Assembly: GCA_001873675.1 (NCBI GenBank)
Contig: MNZP01000125.1
Coordinates: 1-16,223 of the forward strand
From: Syntrophaceae bacterium CG2_30_49_12
Lineage (GTDB): Bacteria; Desulfobacterota; Syntrophia; Syntrophales; CG2-30-49-12
DNA length: 16,223 nt
Direction: 5' to 3'
Shown here piece after piece: positions 1 to 6,000 of this stretch; positions within the stretch are counted from its first letter, which is position 1; each line of letters begins with the position of its first letter. The notes under the pieces were generated by a model. The model was not told where the DNA came from. It did no database searches and saw nothing but the letters and a program-made list of their open reading frames with translations. A program made the position numbers and the translations under genes.

Positions 1-235
1 AAGATGGATATAAATTGAATAACGGAGTTTTCTCATTAATTTCAATGTGCCATGCATTAAAAAGGCTATTATAAAGAATTAATCCTATAATCTTGGTGCC
101 TTTGTGCCTTTGTGGCAAGATACCTGAGTAGTTACAGATTTTCCTCAAATTGCTCTCAGCAAATTCTTTTATCCACAAAACTATTCTTACCGAGAATTTT
201 CTTTTAAGAAAAACACTACACACGGACAAAACACG
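1..235. other. Intergenic region upstream of priA
   Basis: This AT-rich leader has no convincing open frame. A TATAAT hexamer lies at 86-91 but has no good -35 partner at normal spacing. A short tandem pattern (GTGCCTTT repeated, about 97-113) follows it. No clear Shine-Dalgarno sequence precedes the priA ATG. I see no RNA gene or terminator here. Confidence 0.4.
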
Positions 236-2440
236 ATGTTTGTCAGGGTTGCCATTAATATCCCGTCGGAGAAGACATTTTTATATGCCGTCCCTGAAGC
301 CCTAAAAGAGGGAATCACCGTGGGTAAACGGGTCTTCATCCCCTTCGGAAAGAGAAGGCTGATAGGCTACATCATAGAAAAAACATCCGCTACAACCTGT
401 GAAAATATTGATACTAAAGAGATTATCTCCATATTGGACACTGAACCCCTCTTCAATGAAGATGACCTGAGATTTTACCAGTGGGTGTCCCATTACTATA
501 TTCATCCCCTCGGTAAAACACTGGCCGAGATCCTGCCCGGCGATAAAGTTATCCCGAAGAAAGAAAAGATCATCACATTGAATCTCGAAGACACACCCCC
601 CCTGAAACTGACGGAAAAACAGGACAAAATAATTAATTTTCTTAAGCTGCGCGGTAAGACGATCCCCCTGTCCATCATAAGTCAAACTTTCAAGAACGCC
701 TCCTCTCTGATCAAGAGCCTGGAAAGAAAGGGACTTATTTTCGTCTCCGAAAAAGAGGTCTGGCGATCCGTCGGCGTGACTTCTGATATCGGTAAAAATG
801 ACCGGCATATCGTCCTGAATGAAAACCAGAAAACAGCCCTTGAGGAGATCATGAAAGGCCTCTCCTCCGGCCGATTTTCTACCTATCTTCTCCACGGCGT
901 GACGGGAAGCGGCAAGACAGAGGTGTATCTCAAAGCCATGGAAGAAACTCTCCGGTTAAAGGGAGGGGTGATCTTCCTTGTCCCGGAAATAGCCCTCACA
1001 CCTCAACTGCTCTCCCGCTTGAACGGAAGGTTTCAGGACCACAAGATCGCAGCGCTTCACAGCGGCATATCAAGGAACGTCCGGTATGACCAGTGGCGAC
1101 GGATACAACGGGGGGAGATCACTGTGGTTGCGGGCGCCCGCTCCGCCCTGTTTGCACCGGTGAGGAATTTAAAGTTGATCATCGTGGACGAAGAACATGA
1201 CACCTCTTACAAACAGGAGGACCGGCTGAGATACAATGCCCGTGATCTTGCCATCGTAAAGGCAAAACTCAATTCTGCCCTTGTTATCCTTGGTTCTGCC
1301 ACACCGGAAATCCAGAGCTACTTTAATGCGAGGGTAAAAAAATATAACTACCTGTCATTGCCTGAAAGGGTGGAAAACAGACCTCTGCCGCAGGTGGATG
1401 TCATTGATATGAAGGGAGAAAGAGATGAAAGAGGAAAGGTGCCGGTCTTATCCCGGTCACTGAAAGATGCGATCCATGATGCTCTAAAAGAGGGGAAACA
1501 GACGCTCCTGTTTTTGAACAGGCGGGGTTACAGTACCTTTATGCTCTGTCTTGAATGCGGCCATGTCTTTAAATGCCCGAATTGCGCTGTGTCTATGACA
1601 TACCACGCCCATCCCGGCGTTCTGCAATGTCATTACTGTGATTATGCAATCAAGGCCCCTCCCCTCTGTCCCGGCTGTCACGGCAGCCGCATCGTGAGTT
1701 ACGGTATGGGGACGGAAAGGGTAGAGGAGGAGGTAAAAAACATCTTCTCCCATGCCCGCATCGGGAGGATGGACAGCGATACAACGGCACGGAAGGGGGC
1801 CTATGAGAGGATACTCTCAACCCTCCACAGGCAGGATATAGACATTCTTGTTGGCACACAGATGATTACTAAGGGACATGACTTTCCGGCGATCACCCTC
1901 GTCGGTGTAATATCGGCCGACACATCCCTGAATATTCCCGATTTCAGGGCTGCAGAGAGGACATTTCAACTTCTCACCCAGGTCTCAGGAAGGGGAGGCA
2001 GGGGCGATTCACCGGCAAGGGTGATCGTTCAGACCTTCAATCCCGGTCACTATAGCATCAGGAGAGCAAAAGATCATGACTGTTCAGGATTTTACGAAGA
2101 CGAACTCCCTCTGAGAAAGGCTCTTCTATATCCCCCCTTCTCCCGTATCGTCGTCCTGCACCTTCAGAGTCTAAAAAAAGATCGGGGTATGAAGGGTATC
2201 GAAAATCTCAGGAAAACCATGGGAGATCTTTTTAGGATCAACAATTTGGCGGGGAAAGTAGAGGTCATCGGTCCGGCAGAGGCCCCTATCGCCAGGATCA
2301 GGGGGAGATACAGGTGGCAGCTCCTTTTGAAGGCTAAGGATATTAGGATACTTCATACCCTGACCAGGGATCTCCTGGCAAGATTCAAGAGAGGCGGTTT
2401 AGATATCAGGGTGGATGTGGATCCGGTAAACTTCATGTAG
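236..2440 (+). CDS. priA: Primosomal protein N' (replication restart helicase PriA)
   Basis: PriA is the superfamily 2 DNA helicase that recognises stalled forks and loads the replisome outside oriC. The 734-residue length is normal for the family. The N-terminal 3'-end binding domain begins with the typical FVRVAINIPSEKTFLYAVPE pattern. Walker A is GVTGSGKT at about 221-228, Walker B/DEAH-like is DEEH at 318-321, and motif III is GSATPE near 353-358. The zinc-binding insertion has paired cysteines (CLEC, CPNC, CHYC, CPGC) at about 438-481. The late helicase motifs include TQMITKGHDF and QVSGRGGRG. The ATG is kept because the family N-terminus starts there, although the ribosome binding site is weak. 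The gene looks intact and housekeeping, and forms the left border of the accessory region. The convergent pYEATS gene ends only 15 bp away. Confidence 0.97.
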   Translation: MFVRVAINIPSEKTFLYAVPEALKEGITVGKRVFIPFGKRRLIGYIIEKTSATTCENIDTKEIISILDTEPLFNEDDLRFYQWVSHYYIHPLGKTLAEILPGDKVIPKKEKIITLNLEDTPPLKLTEKQDKIINFLKLRGKTIPLSIISQTFKNASSLIKSLERKGLIFVSEKEVWRSVGVTSDIGKNDRHIVLNENQKTALEEIMKGLSSGRFSTYLLHGVTGSGKTEVYLKAMEETLRLKGGVIFLVPEIALTPQLLSRLNGRFQDHKIAALHSGISRNVRYDQWRRIQRGEITVVAGARSALFAPVRNLKLIIVDEEHDTSYKQEDRLRYNARDLAIVKAKLNSALVILGSATPEIQSYFNARVKKYNYLSLPERVENRPLPQVDVIDMKGERDERGKVPVLSRSLKDAIHDALKEGKQTLLFLNRRGYSTFMLCLECGHVFKCPNCAVSMTYHAHPGVLQCHYCDYAIKAPPLCPGCHGSRIVSYGMGTERVEEEVKNIFSHARIGRMDSDTTARKGAYERILSTLHRQDIDILVGTQMITKGHDFPAITLVGVISADTSLNIPDFRAAERTFQLLTQVSGRGGRGDSPARVIVQTFNPGHYSIRRAKDHDCSGFYEDELPLRKALLYPPFSRIVVLHLQSLKKDRGMKGIENLRKTMGDLFRINNLAGKVEVIGPAEAPIARIRGRYRWQLLLKAKDIRILHTLTRDLLARFKRGGLDIRVDVDPVNFM

Positions 2441-2455
2441 AAAAGTAAGCCTGTG

Positions 2456-3106
2456 TCAGCGAAATTTGAGCGGGTGGCTCAGCTGATGAACGGATATATC
2501 TTTGAGCATCACCTTGATCTGCACCGTGAATGTTCCCCAGCCCCGGGCGGTAACCTGAAACTTGTCGCTGCGCGAGCAGACCACACGTACTGGATTCGGG
2601 AATGTCGGGTGCAGAGTGTACTCCACACATCGGATCCGGTCGAGCTCAGCGGGAGCGCCTTCGATATAGACGCCCCACTCCCACCATCCCGGCTCGATCT
2701 GCCGTGACCAGTTCCTCGCGGTCACTCTTAGGGAATCTGGAGCGGGTTGCTGTTTAAAAACCAGCGGATGCTCCCGTGCCTCGATACGGCCGTTCTTGTA
2801 TAGGATGTTAACCTTCACTGTGAAGATACCCCATCCCTTGGTGGAATGGGCAAATTTGGTTTCCGGCTGGTTGCAGACCTTGCGCACTGGATCTGGAAAC
2901 GTCGGATGCAGGGTGTACTCGACACACCGGATCTGACGCAGCGTTTCTGGGTCGGCGTCAACGAATATTGTCCACGTCCAGCGACCGGCGCCGACATAAC
3001 TCGACGTATTTTTGATCCTCAGATCGGCAAAGCTGGGGGAGACGGCCACAGCCAGCACTACCGCCGTGCTTAATGCGATCGCCTTTTTTCGCCAGATCCT
3101 CAGCAT
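2456..3106 (-). CDS. Exported protein with two tandem pYEATS domains
   Basis: This predicted 216-residue protein has a signal peptide (MLRIWRKK, a hydrophobic core, then SPSFA|D near residue 27) and two internally repeated beta-sandwich domains at about 28-118 and 126-216. Each repeat carries the same core: W-x-W, then RIRCVEYTLHPTFP, NPVR or DPVR, a cysteine, and GWG-x-FTV. I recognise this as the prokaryotic YEATS (pYEATS) family, relatives of eukaryotic acyl-lysine readers. From recall, comparative genomics has proposed pYEATS domains as sensor modules in prokaryotic conflict systems; no biochemical role is shown here. I chose the ATG at 3106 over the longer frame at 3169 because it gives a clean signal peptide and has an AGGAGTGA Shine-Dalgarno. 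That Shine-Dalgarno overlaps the end of the upstream membrane-protein gene, whose stop lies 7 bp away. The pair is therefore an operon. An extracytoplasmic location follows from the signal peptide. Confidence 0.8.
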   Translation of the reverse strand: MLRIWRKKAIALSTAVVLAVAVSPSFADLRIKNTSSYVGAGRWTWTIFVDADPETLRQIRCVEYTLHPTFPDPVRKVCNQPETKFAHSTKGWGIFTVKVNILYKNGRIEAREHPLVFKQQPAPDSLRVTARNWSRQIEPGWWEWGVYIEGAPAELDRIRCVEYTLHPTFPNPVRVVCSRSDKFQVTARGWGTFTVQIKVMLKDISVHQLSHPLKFR

Positions 3107-3113
3107 GAGGCCG

Positions 3114-3641
3114 TCACTCCTGCACCTGCTTGCGCGCCGTGGCCGCGGTTTCCCGTATACTGTGATCATCTGTCTGCCAGATTCCTTTTGGCGTTCGGAA
3201 GATGATGAAGAACGGCGTCTTCATATCCGGCACTTTAACCTGGACAGATAGCGCGCCTTCGCTCATTTTCGTGATAATCGGAATGGGCTCTTGACCTTTG
3301 GGCGTCTTGATAAACGCCTGTGGACTAAACTGTGGATTTCTTGGGTTCACTTCATCGGGCTCGAAATGTACGTTAAGCCGCACCATGATTGGACCGGTGT
3401 AAGGGCCAGGCTGCAGGGGTGGAGGTAATTTGGTCAGAGCGAACAGGATTCCGCCGATCAAAAGGCCACAGAGGAGCACAATTGCTACACCCTTGAGACT
3501 GATAACACCAAATATGGTCGCCTCACCAGGGCCTCCCAATACGGCGTCTCTAAAATCGCGTCGGATGATTAACGCCGCCACCAGCGCCATGAGCAGCAAG
3601 GCGAAGAAAACAGCAATCAGTCCTGGGATGGAATACTGCAT
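3114..3641 (-). CDS. Two-helix membrane protein with soluble C-terminal domain, partner of the pYEATS protein
   Basis: I do not recognise a named family for this 175-residue protein. It has two hydrophobic segments, about residues 8-27 and 43-70, separated by a short charged loop (RRDFRDAVLGGPGE). A proline-rich stretch (KLPPPLQPGPYTGP) leads into a soluble beta-rich region, about 84-160. The C-terminus is helical and charged. Both termini are predicted on the same side of the inner membrane. The start has GGAAGG five bases upstream. The gene begins 17 bp from an attC-like site and is translationally close-coupled to the exported pYEATS gene. The two products may therefore form an envelope complex; this is inference from context only. 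Confidence 0.7.
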   Translation of the reverse strand: MQYSIPGLIAVFFALLLMALVAALIIRRDFRDAVLGGPGEATIFGVISLKGVAIVLLCGLLIGGILFALTKLPPPLQPGPYTGPIMVRLNVHFEPDEVNPRNPQFSPQAFIKTPKGQEPIPIITKMSEGALSVQVKVPDMKTPFFIIFRTPKGIWQTDDHSIRETAATARKQVQE

Positions 3642-3657
3642 CGTACCTTCCGATTAC

Positions 3658-3720
3658 GCATAACGGGCTGGCAATGGAGCGCAGCGGAATTGACAGTCCG
3701 TTATGATGCGGTTGTTATGC
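3658..3720 (-). other. attC-like integron recombination site (third site)
   Basis: On the minus strand the element begins GCATAAC (3720-3714) and ends GTTATGC (3664-3658), complementary outer boxes close to the RYYYAAC/GTTRRRY consensus. The inner part folds as an imperfect hairpin: CATAACGG (3659-3666 on plus) pairs with CCGTTATG (3698-3705), followed by CTG/CAG and CAAT/ATTG pairs separated by mismatches. The TAA stop of the DUF2442 gene lies inside the first box, as is common for cassettes. The 63-bp length fits the attC range. It is the least canonical of the three sites. Confidence 0.6.
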
Positions 3721-3960
3721 TGGTTTATTCGACTTGCATCTTTTGTAAACAAACTCAGGATCGAGATCAACGCCACATTCCCATTCAATTGTGTCGAACG
3801 CAACCCGAACCCGTCTGAATGCGTCGTAGTCTTTAAGTCGCCGAAATATACCGAAATCAAGAATCGGCTTCATGTCAAGACTGCCATTTTCGCCATTATC
3901 AAAAATGACGGAAAGTACATAGTTGTCGCCGGGAATAACTTCTTTCACTGAAGGATACAT
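3715..3960 (-). CDS. DUF2442 domain-containing protein
   Basis: This 81-residue protein starts MYPSVKEVIPGDNYVLSVIF and includes DNGENGSLDMKPIL and FDTIEWECGVDLDPEFVYKR, the recognisable core of DUF2442. Its function is unknown. DUF2442 genes are frequently paired with an upstream DUF4160 gene, as here, and such pairs have been regarded as toxin-antitoxin-like; that reading is inference. The ATG at 3960 is chosen over the longer in-frame extension because a strong AAGGAG lies about 8 bases upstream, overlapping the stop of the DUF4160 remnant. The extension belongs to another gene's frame. The stop codon lies within the adjacent attC-like site, supporting its status as a cassette gene. It appears intact although its partner is broken. 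Confidence 0.8.
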   Translation of the reverse strand: MYPSVKEVIPGDNYVLSVIFDNGENGSLDMKPILDFGIFRRLKDYDAFRRVRVAFDTIEWECGVDLDPEFVYKRCKSNKPA

Positions 3961-3971
3961 AGTCTTACTCC

Positions 3972-4183
3972 TTACTGAAGAGGTTGAATCTTGAACGGTT
4001 CCTCCCCATTCATCACAAGTTTCCAATCTGCCAATAGCTCTTCTTGATGCAACTCCGCCCACGTAAGTACCAATTTTGTTTGCCTGACTCGTTGTAGTAT
4101 ACATGAAAATGCGGCGGCTGATGTTCGCCAGGTGCAAAATACATCCGGATGATGATCCCGTAAAACATTGAAATGGTTGGCAT
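3972..4183 (-). pseudogene. DUF4160 gene broken by an internal deletion
   Basis: The reading frame from the ATG at 4183 gives the classic DUF4160 start, MPTISMFYGIIIRMYFAPGE, then HQPPHFHVYYNESG. The frame then loses homology and stops at 4013. The DUF4160 C-terminus appears in another frame on the same strand: RQTKLVLTWAELHQEELLAD, then WKLVMNGEEPFKIQPLQ, ending in TAA at 3974-3972. Compared with intact family members as I recall them, roughly twenty residues between the YYNE region and RQ are missing, so a deletion of about 55-60 bp shifted the frame near 4090. The stop sits 11 bp before the DUF2442 ATG, so the original two-gene operon layout is preserved. Confidence 0.8.
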
Positions 4184-4253
4184 CGTTTCTATCCTTTCTA
4201 TACGTGTTGCAAGCAATCGTTCAAATTACCTCATTAAGCCAATGCTCTTGGGA

Positions 4254-4394
4254 TCATCTTTTCTCTTGCCGGACAGTCTCAATTTCATAAAGTTGACGGA
4301 CAACCGGAAGGGTCTGCTTAAGTATGTTCTTGGCCTCTTCTTTTCTTACAATGCGGTTGCCGTGTATTATGTGTAGTTTGTCCCCGTTCTTACT
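4254..4394 (-). pseudogene. Unrecognised open-frame remnant in the decaying cassette
   Basis: One minus-strand frame stays open for 46 codons and encodes a hydrophilic peptide containing KLHIIHGNRIVRKEEAKNIL and TLPVVRQLYEIETVRQEKR. It has no start codon of its own. Its composition looks like a genuine C-terminal coding segment rather than random frame. It begins within 70 bp of where homology of the preceding DUF5671 remnant ends and stops about 70 bp before the DUF4160 ATG. I cannot assign a family. It may be the tail of a degraded cassette gene. Confidence 0.3.
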
Positions 4395-4729
4395 TTATGA
4401 AGCGGTTTGCGCATTTTGTCAAAGACGTTGACACGGTCACATAACTGATTAATCAGTTCGAGCTTACCAAAGTTAAAAGCGCTGACATACAAAGCAGTGA
4501 AGAGTACGAGGCTCATGAATGCTTCGCGTGCTGAGAGGTAAGGTTTTGGCCTTGGCACCGGGATCGGAAATTATATCTCAGCAAAAGCAGTAAGTGCACT
4601 CTTCACTTGGCCGGATTCCCAATCCGCCTTCAGTAAGGCGTCTTCAATCTGTGGTCACGAAAGACCGCTCGCCAAAGCATCCCTGACAAAGTTTAACAAT
4701 TCCTCAATTGATTGCCATTGTTTTTCTTC
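4367..4729 (-). pseudogene. DUF5671-type membrane protein remnant with two internal stops
   Basis: Reading one minus-strand frame from about 4729 gives EEKQWQSIEELLNFVRDALA, SGLS, a TGA stop (4657-4655), PQIEDALLKADWESGQVKSA, LTAFAEI, a TAA stop (4573-4571), then FPIPVPRPKPYLSAREAF and SLVLFTALYVSAFNFGKL. The helical N-terminal region, the FPIPVPRP linker and the first membrane helix are the signature of DUF5671 proteins, whose role is unknown. Homology fades near 4440 and the rest of the membrane domain is missing, as is a usable start codon. The gene would begin a few bases from the attC-like site at 4736-4798, so it is the first gene of a degenerate cassette. Both nonsense codons are explained by single substitutions. 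Confidence 0.7.
4443..4458. repeat. 16-bp perfect palindrome
   Basis: AACTGATTAATCAGTT is its own reverse complement. It lies exactly where recognisable DUF5671 homology ends. It may mark the breakpoint of the deletion or be a chance property of degenerate coding sequence. Confidence 0.4.
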
Positions 4730-4735
4730 CTTATG

Positions 4736-4798
4736 TGCCAACGCGCCGATCAGCGGGCGGCGGCTTTTTGCCGCTCCGCTGCATTGGCACTGTTAGGC
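4736..4798 (-). other. attC integron recombination site (second site)
   Basis: On the minus strand the site opens with GCCTAAC (4798-4792), a perfect RYYYAAC box, and closes with GTTGGCA (4742-4736), near GTTRRRY. Between them is an imperfect GC-rich hairpin with a five-base loop (GCGGC, AAAAA, GCCGC) and arms TGCAGCGG and CCGCTGA that differ by one extra base in the left arm. This is the asymmetry expected of an attC read in the direction of its cassette gene. It starts 10 bp after the stop of the PIN toxin gene and ends just before the DUF5671 remnant. Confidence 0.8.
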
Positions 4799-4807
4799 GG
4801 CCTGCTG

Positions 4808-5248
4808 CTATGAGTCCTCCTGCAACAACACTCGAAATCCCGCTTGTTCAAAATGCTCATCCGTGGTCAACGCTTCGGTAATCCCCCGCTCTTGCATAAC
4901 AACGAACGAGACACAATCGGTCAGTCCCCATTCCTTATCAGGACGCTCTCGATAGAGTTTGACCGCTCTCGCATACAGGTCTTCTGACAGTGGAACAATC
5001 TTTACGTTGGGGTCTGCTTCCAGTGCGTTTAACAACTTTACCGCTGCTTGACGATAGCGTTGTTTCGCCAAAGCGTTCCCAAGTTCCAACAAGACTGCAC
5101 GCGTTGTTACCAAGCGTGTCTTCGCAGCTTCTAACTCGTTAGCAAGACCAATTGCTCGTTGGTGGAAGGAGTCGCTCCATGAAGACAAGGCGATTGAGTA
5201 AGACGAGTCAAGAAACACTTCAGTTCTCACTGGCCAGTGCTCCACCAT
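4808..5248 (-). CDS. PIN-domain toxin (VapC-like ribonuclease)
   Basis: PIN-domain toxins are Mg2+-dependent RNases neutralised by a cognate antitoxin. The 146-residue product has the first acidic site in VFLDSSYSIAL (near residue 14), the conserved glutamate in AVLLELGNAL, and the distal acidic pair in GLTDCVSFVVMQERG and ALTTDEHFEQAGF. The length is normal. The ATG at 5248 has GGAAGAG about 7 bases upstream and overlaps the antitoxin gene by 29 bp. A GTG at 5230 with TGGTGGAG upstream is an alternative. The overlap implies translational coupling. The gene is followed immediately by an attC site, so the pair is a complete integron cassette. Such addiction modules are typical array-stabilising cargo. 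Confidence 0.85.
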   Translation of the reverse strand: MVEHWPVRTEVFLDSSYSIALSSWSDSFHQRAIGLANELEAAKTRLVTTRAVLLELGNALAKQRYRQAAVKLLNALEADPNVKIVPLSEDLYARAVKLYRERPDKEWGLTDCVSFVVMQERGITEALTTDEHFEQAGFRVLLQEDS

Positions 5249-5453
5249 ACAGGTACTCTTCCAGGTTGGCTGACCAATCTGGGGGACCTTCTAAGTCGAG
5301 TGAGCGTGCTATTCGTAAGAACGATGTCTCTTGTTCTACAGCAGGCGGTATGGTTTCGATAACAATCCACACGCGAGTGTTTGGTTCAAGTACGATTGGC
5401 TCAGCAGGATGGAACACCGCGCCGTCAAATAATGCTTCAATTGTTCTAGCCAT
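5220..5453 (-). CDS. DUF104/AF2212-type antitoxin
   Basis: This small protein begins MARTIEALFDGAVFHPAEPI, then VLEPNTRVWIVIETIP, the signature of the DUF104 (AF2212-like) antitoxin family. These are small DNA-binding or toxin-binding proteins coupled to PIN toxins. The ATG at 5453 was chosen because GGAGG lies 8 bases upstream and family homology begins there; the longer frame from 5495 lacks such support. The product is 77 residues. Its C-terminal half (SLDLEGPPDWSANLEEYLYG) is the likely toxin-wrapping region. The stop overlaps the start of the PIN gene. The gene sits about 90 bp downstream of an attC boundary, so it is the promoter-proximal gene of its cassette. Confidence 0.85.
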   Translation of the reverse strand: MARTIEALFDGAVFHPAEPIVLEPNTRVWIVIETIPPAVEQETSFLRIARSLDLEGPPDWSANLEEYLYGGALASEN

Positions 5454-5544
5454 TGTTTTTTCCTCCAACATTCCATGCCATGCAGAGTATAGCACAGACA
5501 GATATGCACCCTGTGCACAGGGCGCTCATAGGCTTCCTCGCACC

Positions 5545-5673
5545 GCCTAACGCTGAGTTAAGCGGAATCTGGATTTAAGGCACAGACATTCATCATGCCG
5601 GATTATTTTGTTATATTCCCTGAATATCAAATAATCCGGCAGTCCAGATTTCCGCTTGAACGTTTCGTTATAT
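5545..5673 (-). other. attC integron recombination site (first, long site)
   Basis: On the plus strand the order is GCCTAAC (5545-5551), a spacer, TTAAGCGG (5558-5565), a centre, CCGCTTGAA (5652-5660), a spacer, and GTTATAT (5667-5673). Read on the minus strand this is R''-L''-centre-L'-R', with one extra base in L'' (TTCAAGCGG against CCGCTTAA). This matches the canonical extrahelical-base asymmetry and orients the cassettes on the minus strand. The arms continue pairing (AATCTGGA/TCCAGATT). The centre is an unusually long hairpin: TGCCGGATTATTTTG pairs with CAAATAATCCGGCA, and the tip is ATATTC-CCT-GAATAT. From here to the IS left end at 5829 I see no supported gene. Confidence 0.85.
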
Positions 5674-5828
5674 TAAGCCTGCCCCCGACTTTTCGGTCTA
5701 TGGTGTAAAGTAACCTTCTCACCCCTGAAAGCGCATCCGCAGAATCTCTTTCTTGTGGAAAACAGATACAATAATTGAGATAACTATTCTCAAATTGCAT
5801 GAATATTGTCAACTTTTCAGTTGATAAA

Positions 5829-5844
5829 CCAGCTCTGAAGAATC
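5829..5844 (+). repeat. IS left terminal inverted repeat
   Basis: CCAGCTCTGAAGAATC matches the inverted right end (CCAGCTGTAAAGAACC) at 13 of 16 positions, including the outer six bases and a shared AAGAA. Confidence 0.7.
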
Positions 5845-6000
5845 AGAAAAAAAAGAGGAATTCTACTTACTAATCCAACAGAGAATTATAAGTGTTCATT
5901 TTTGAAGGACAGAGTAGTAGAGGGCTTTGAAAATATCAAAGTTATTTAGGGGATGCAAGTTTTATTTGAGGGGGGGGTAATCTGGAGCATGGTTAATCTA

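Noticed and set aside
97..116. Short tandem GTGCCTTT pattern before priA
   Set aside because: Only two to three imperfect units with no spacers; not a CRISPR array and too short to interpret.
302..895. 197-codon open frame antisense to priA
   Set aside because: No ribosome binding site and no family resemblance; it mirrors the real priA coding pattern on the opposite strand.
3106..3169. Longer start for the pYEATS protein at 3169
   Set aside because: It would overlap the upstream gene by 56 bp and hide the signal peptide; the ATG at 3106 has a good ribosome binding site.
5627..5812. 61-codon minus-strand frame between attC and the IS
   Set aside because: It runs into the attC hairpin, has no clear ribosome binding site and no recognisable homology.
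5970..5977. Run of eight G residues inside the IS left flank
   Set aside because: A single homopolymer in non-coding IS sequence; no G-quadruplex pattern of four runs was seen.
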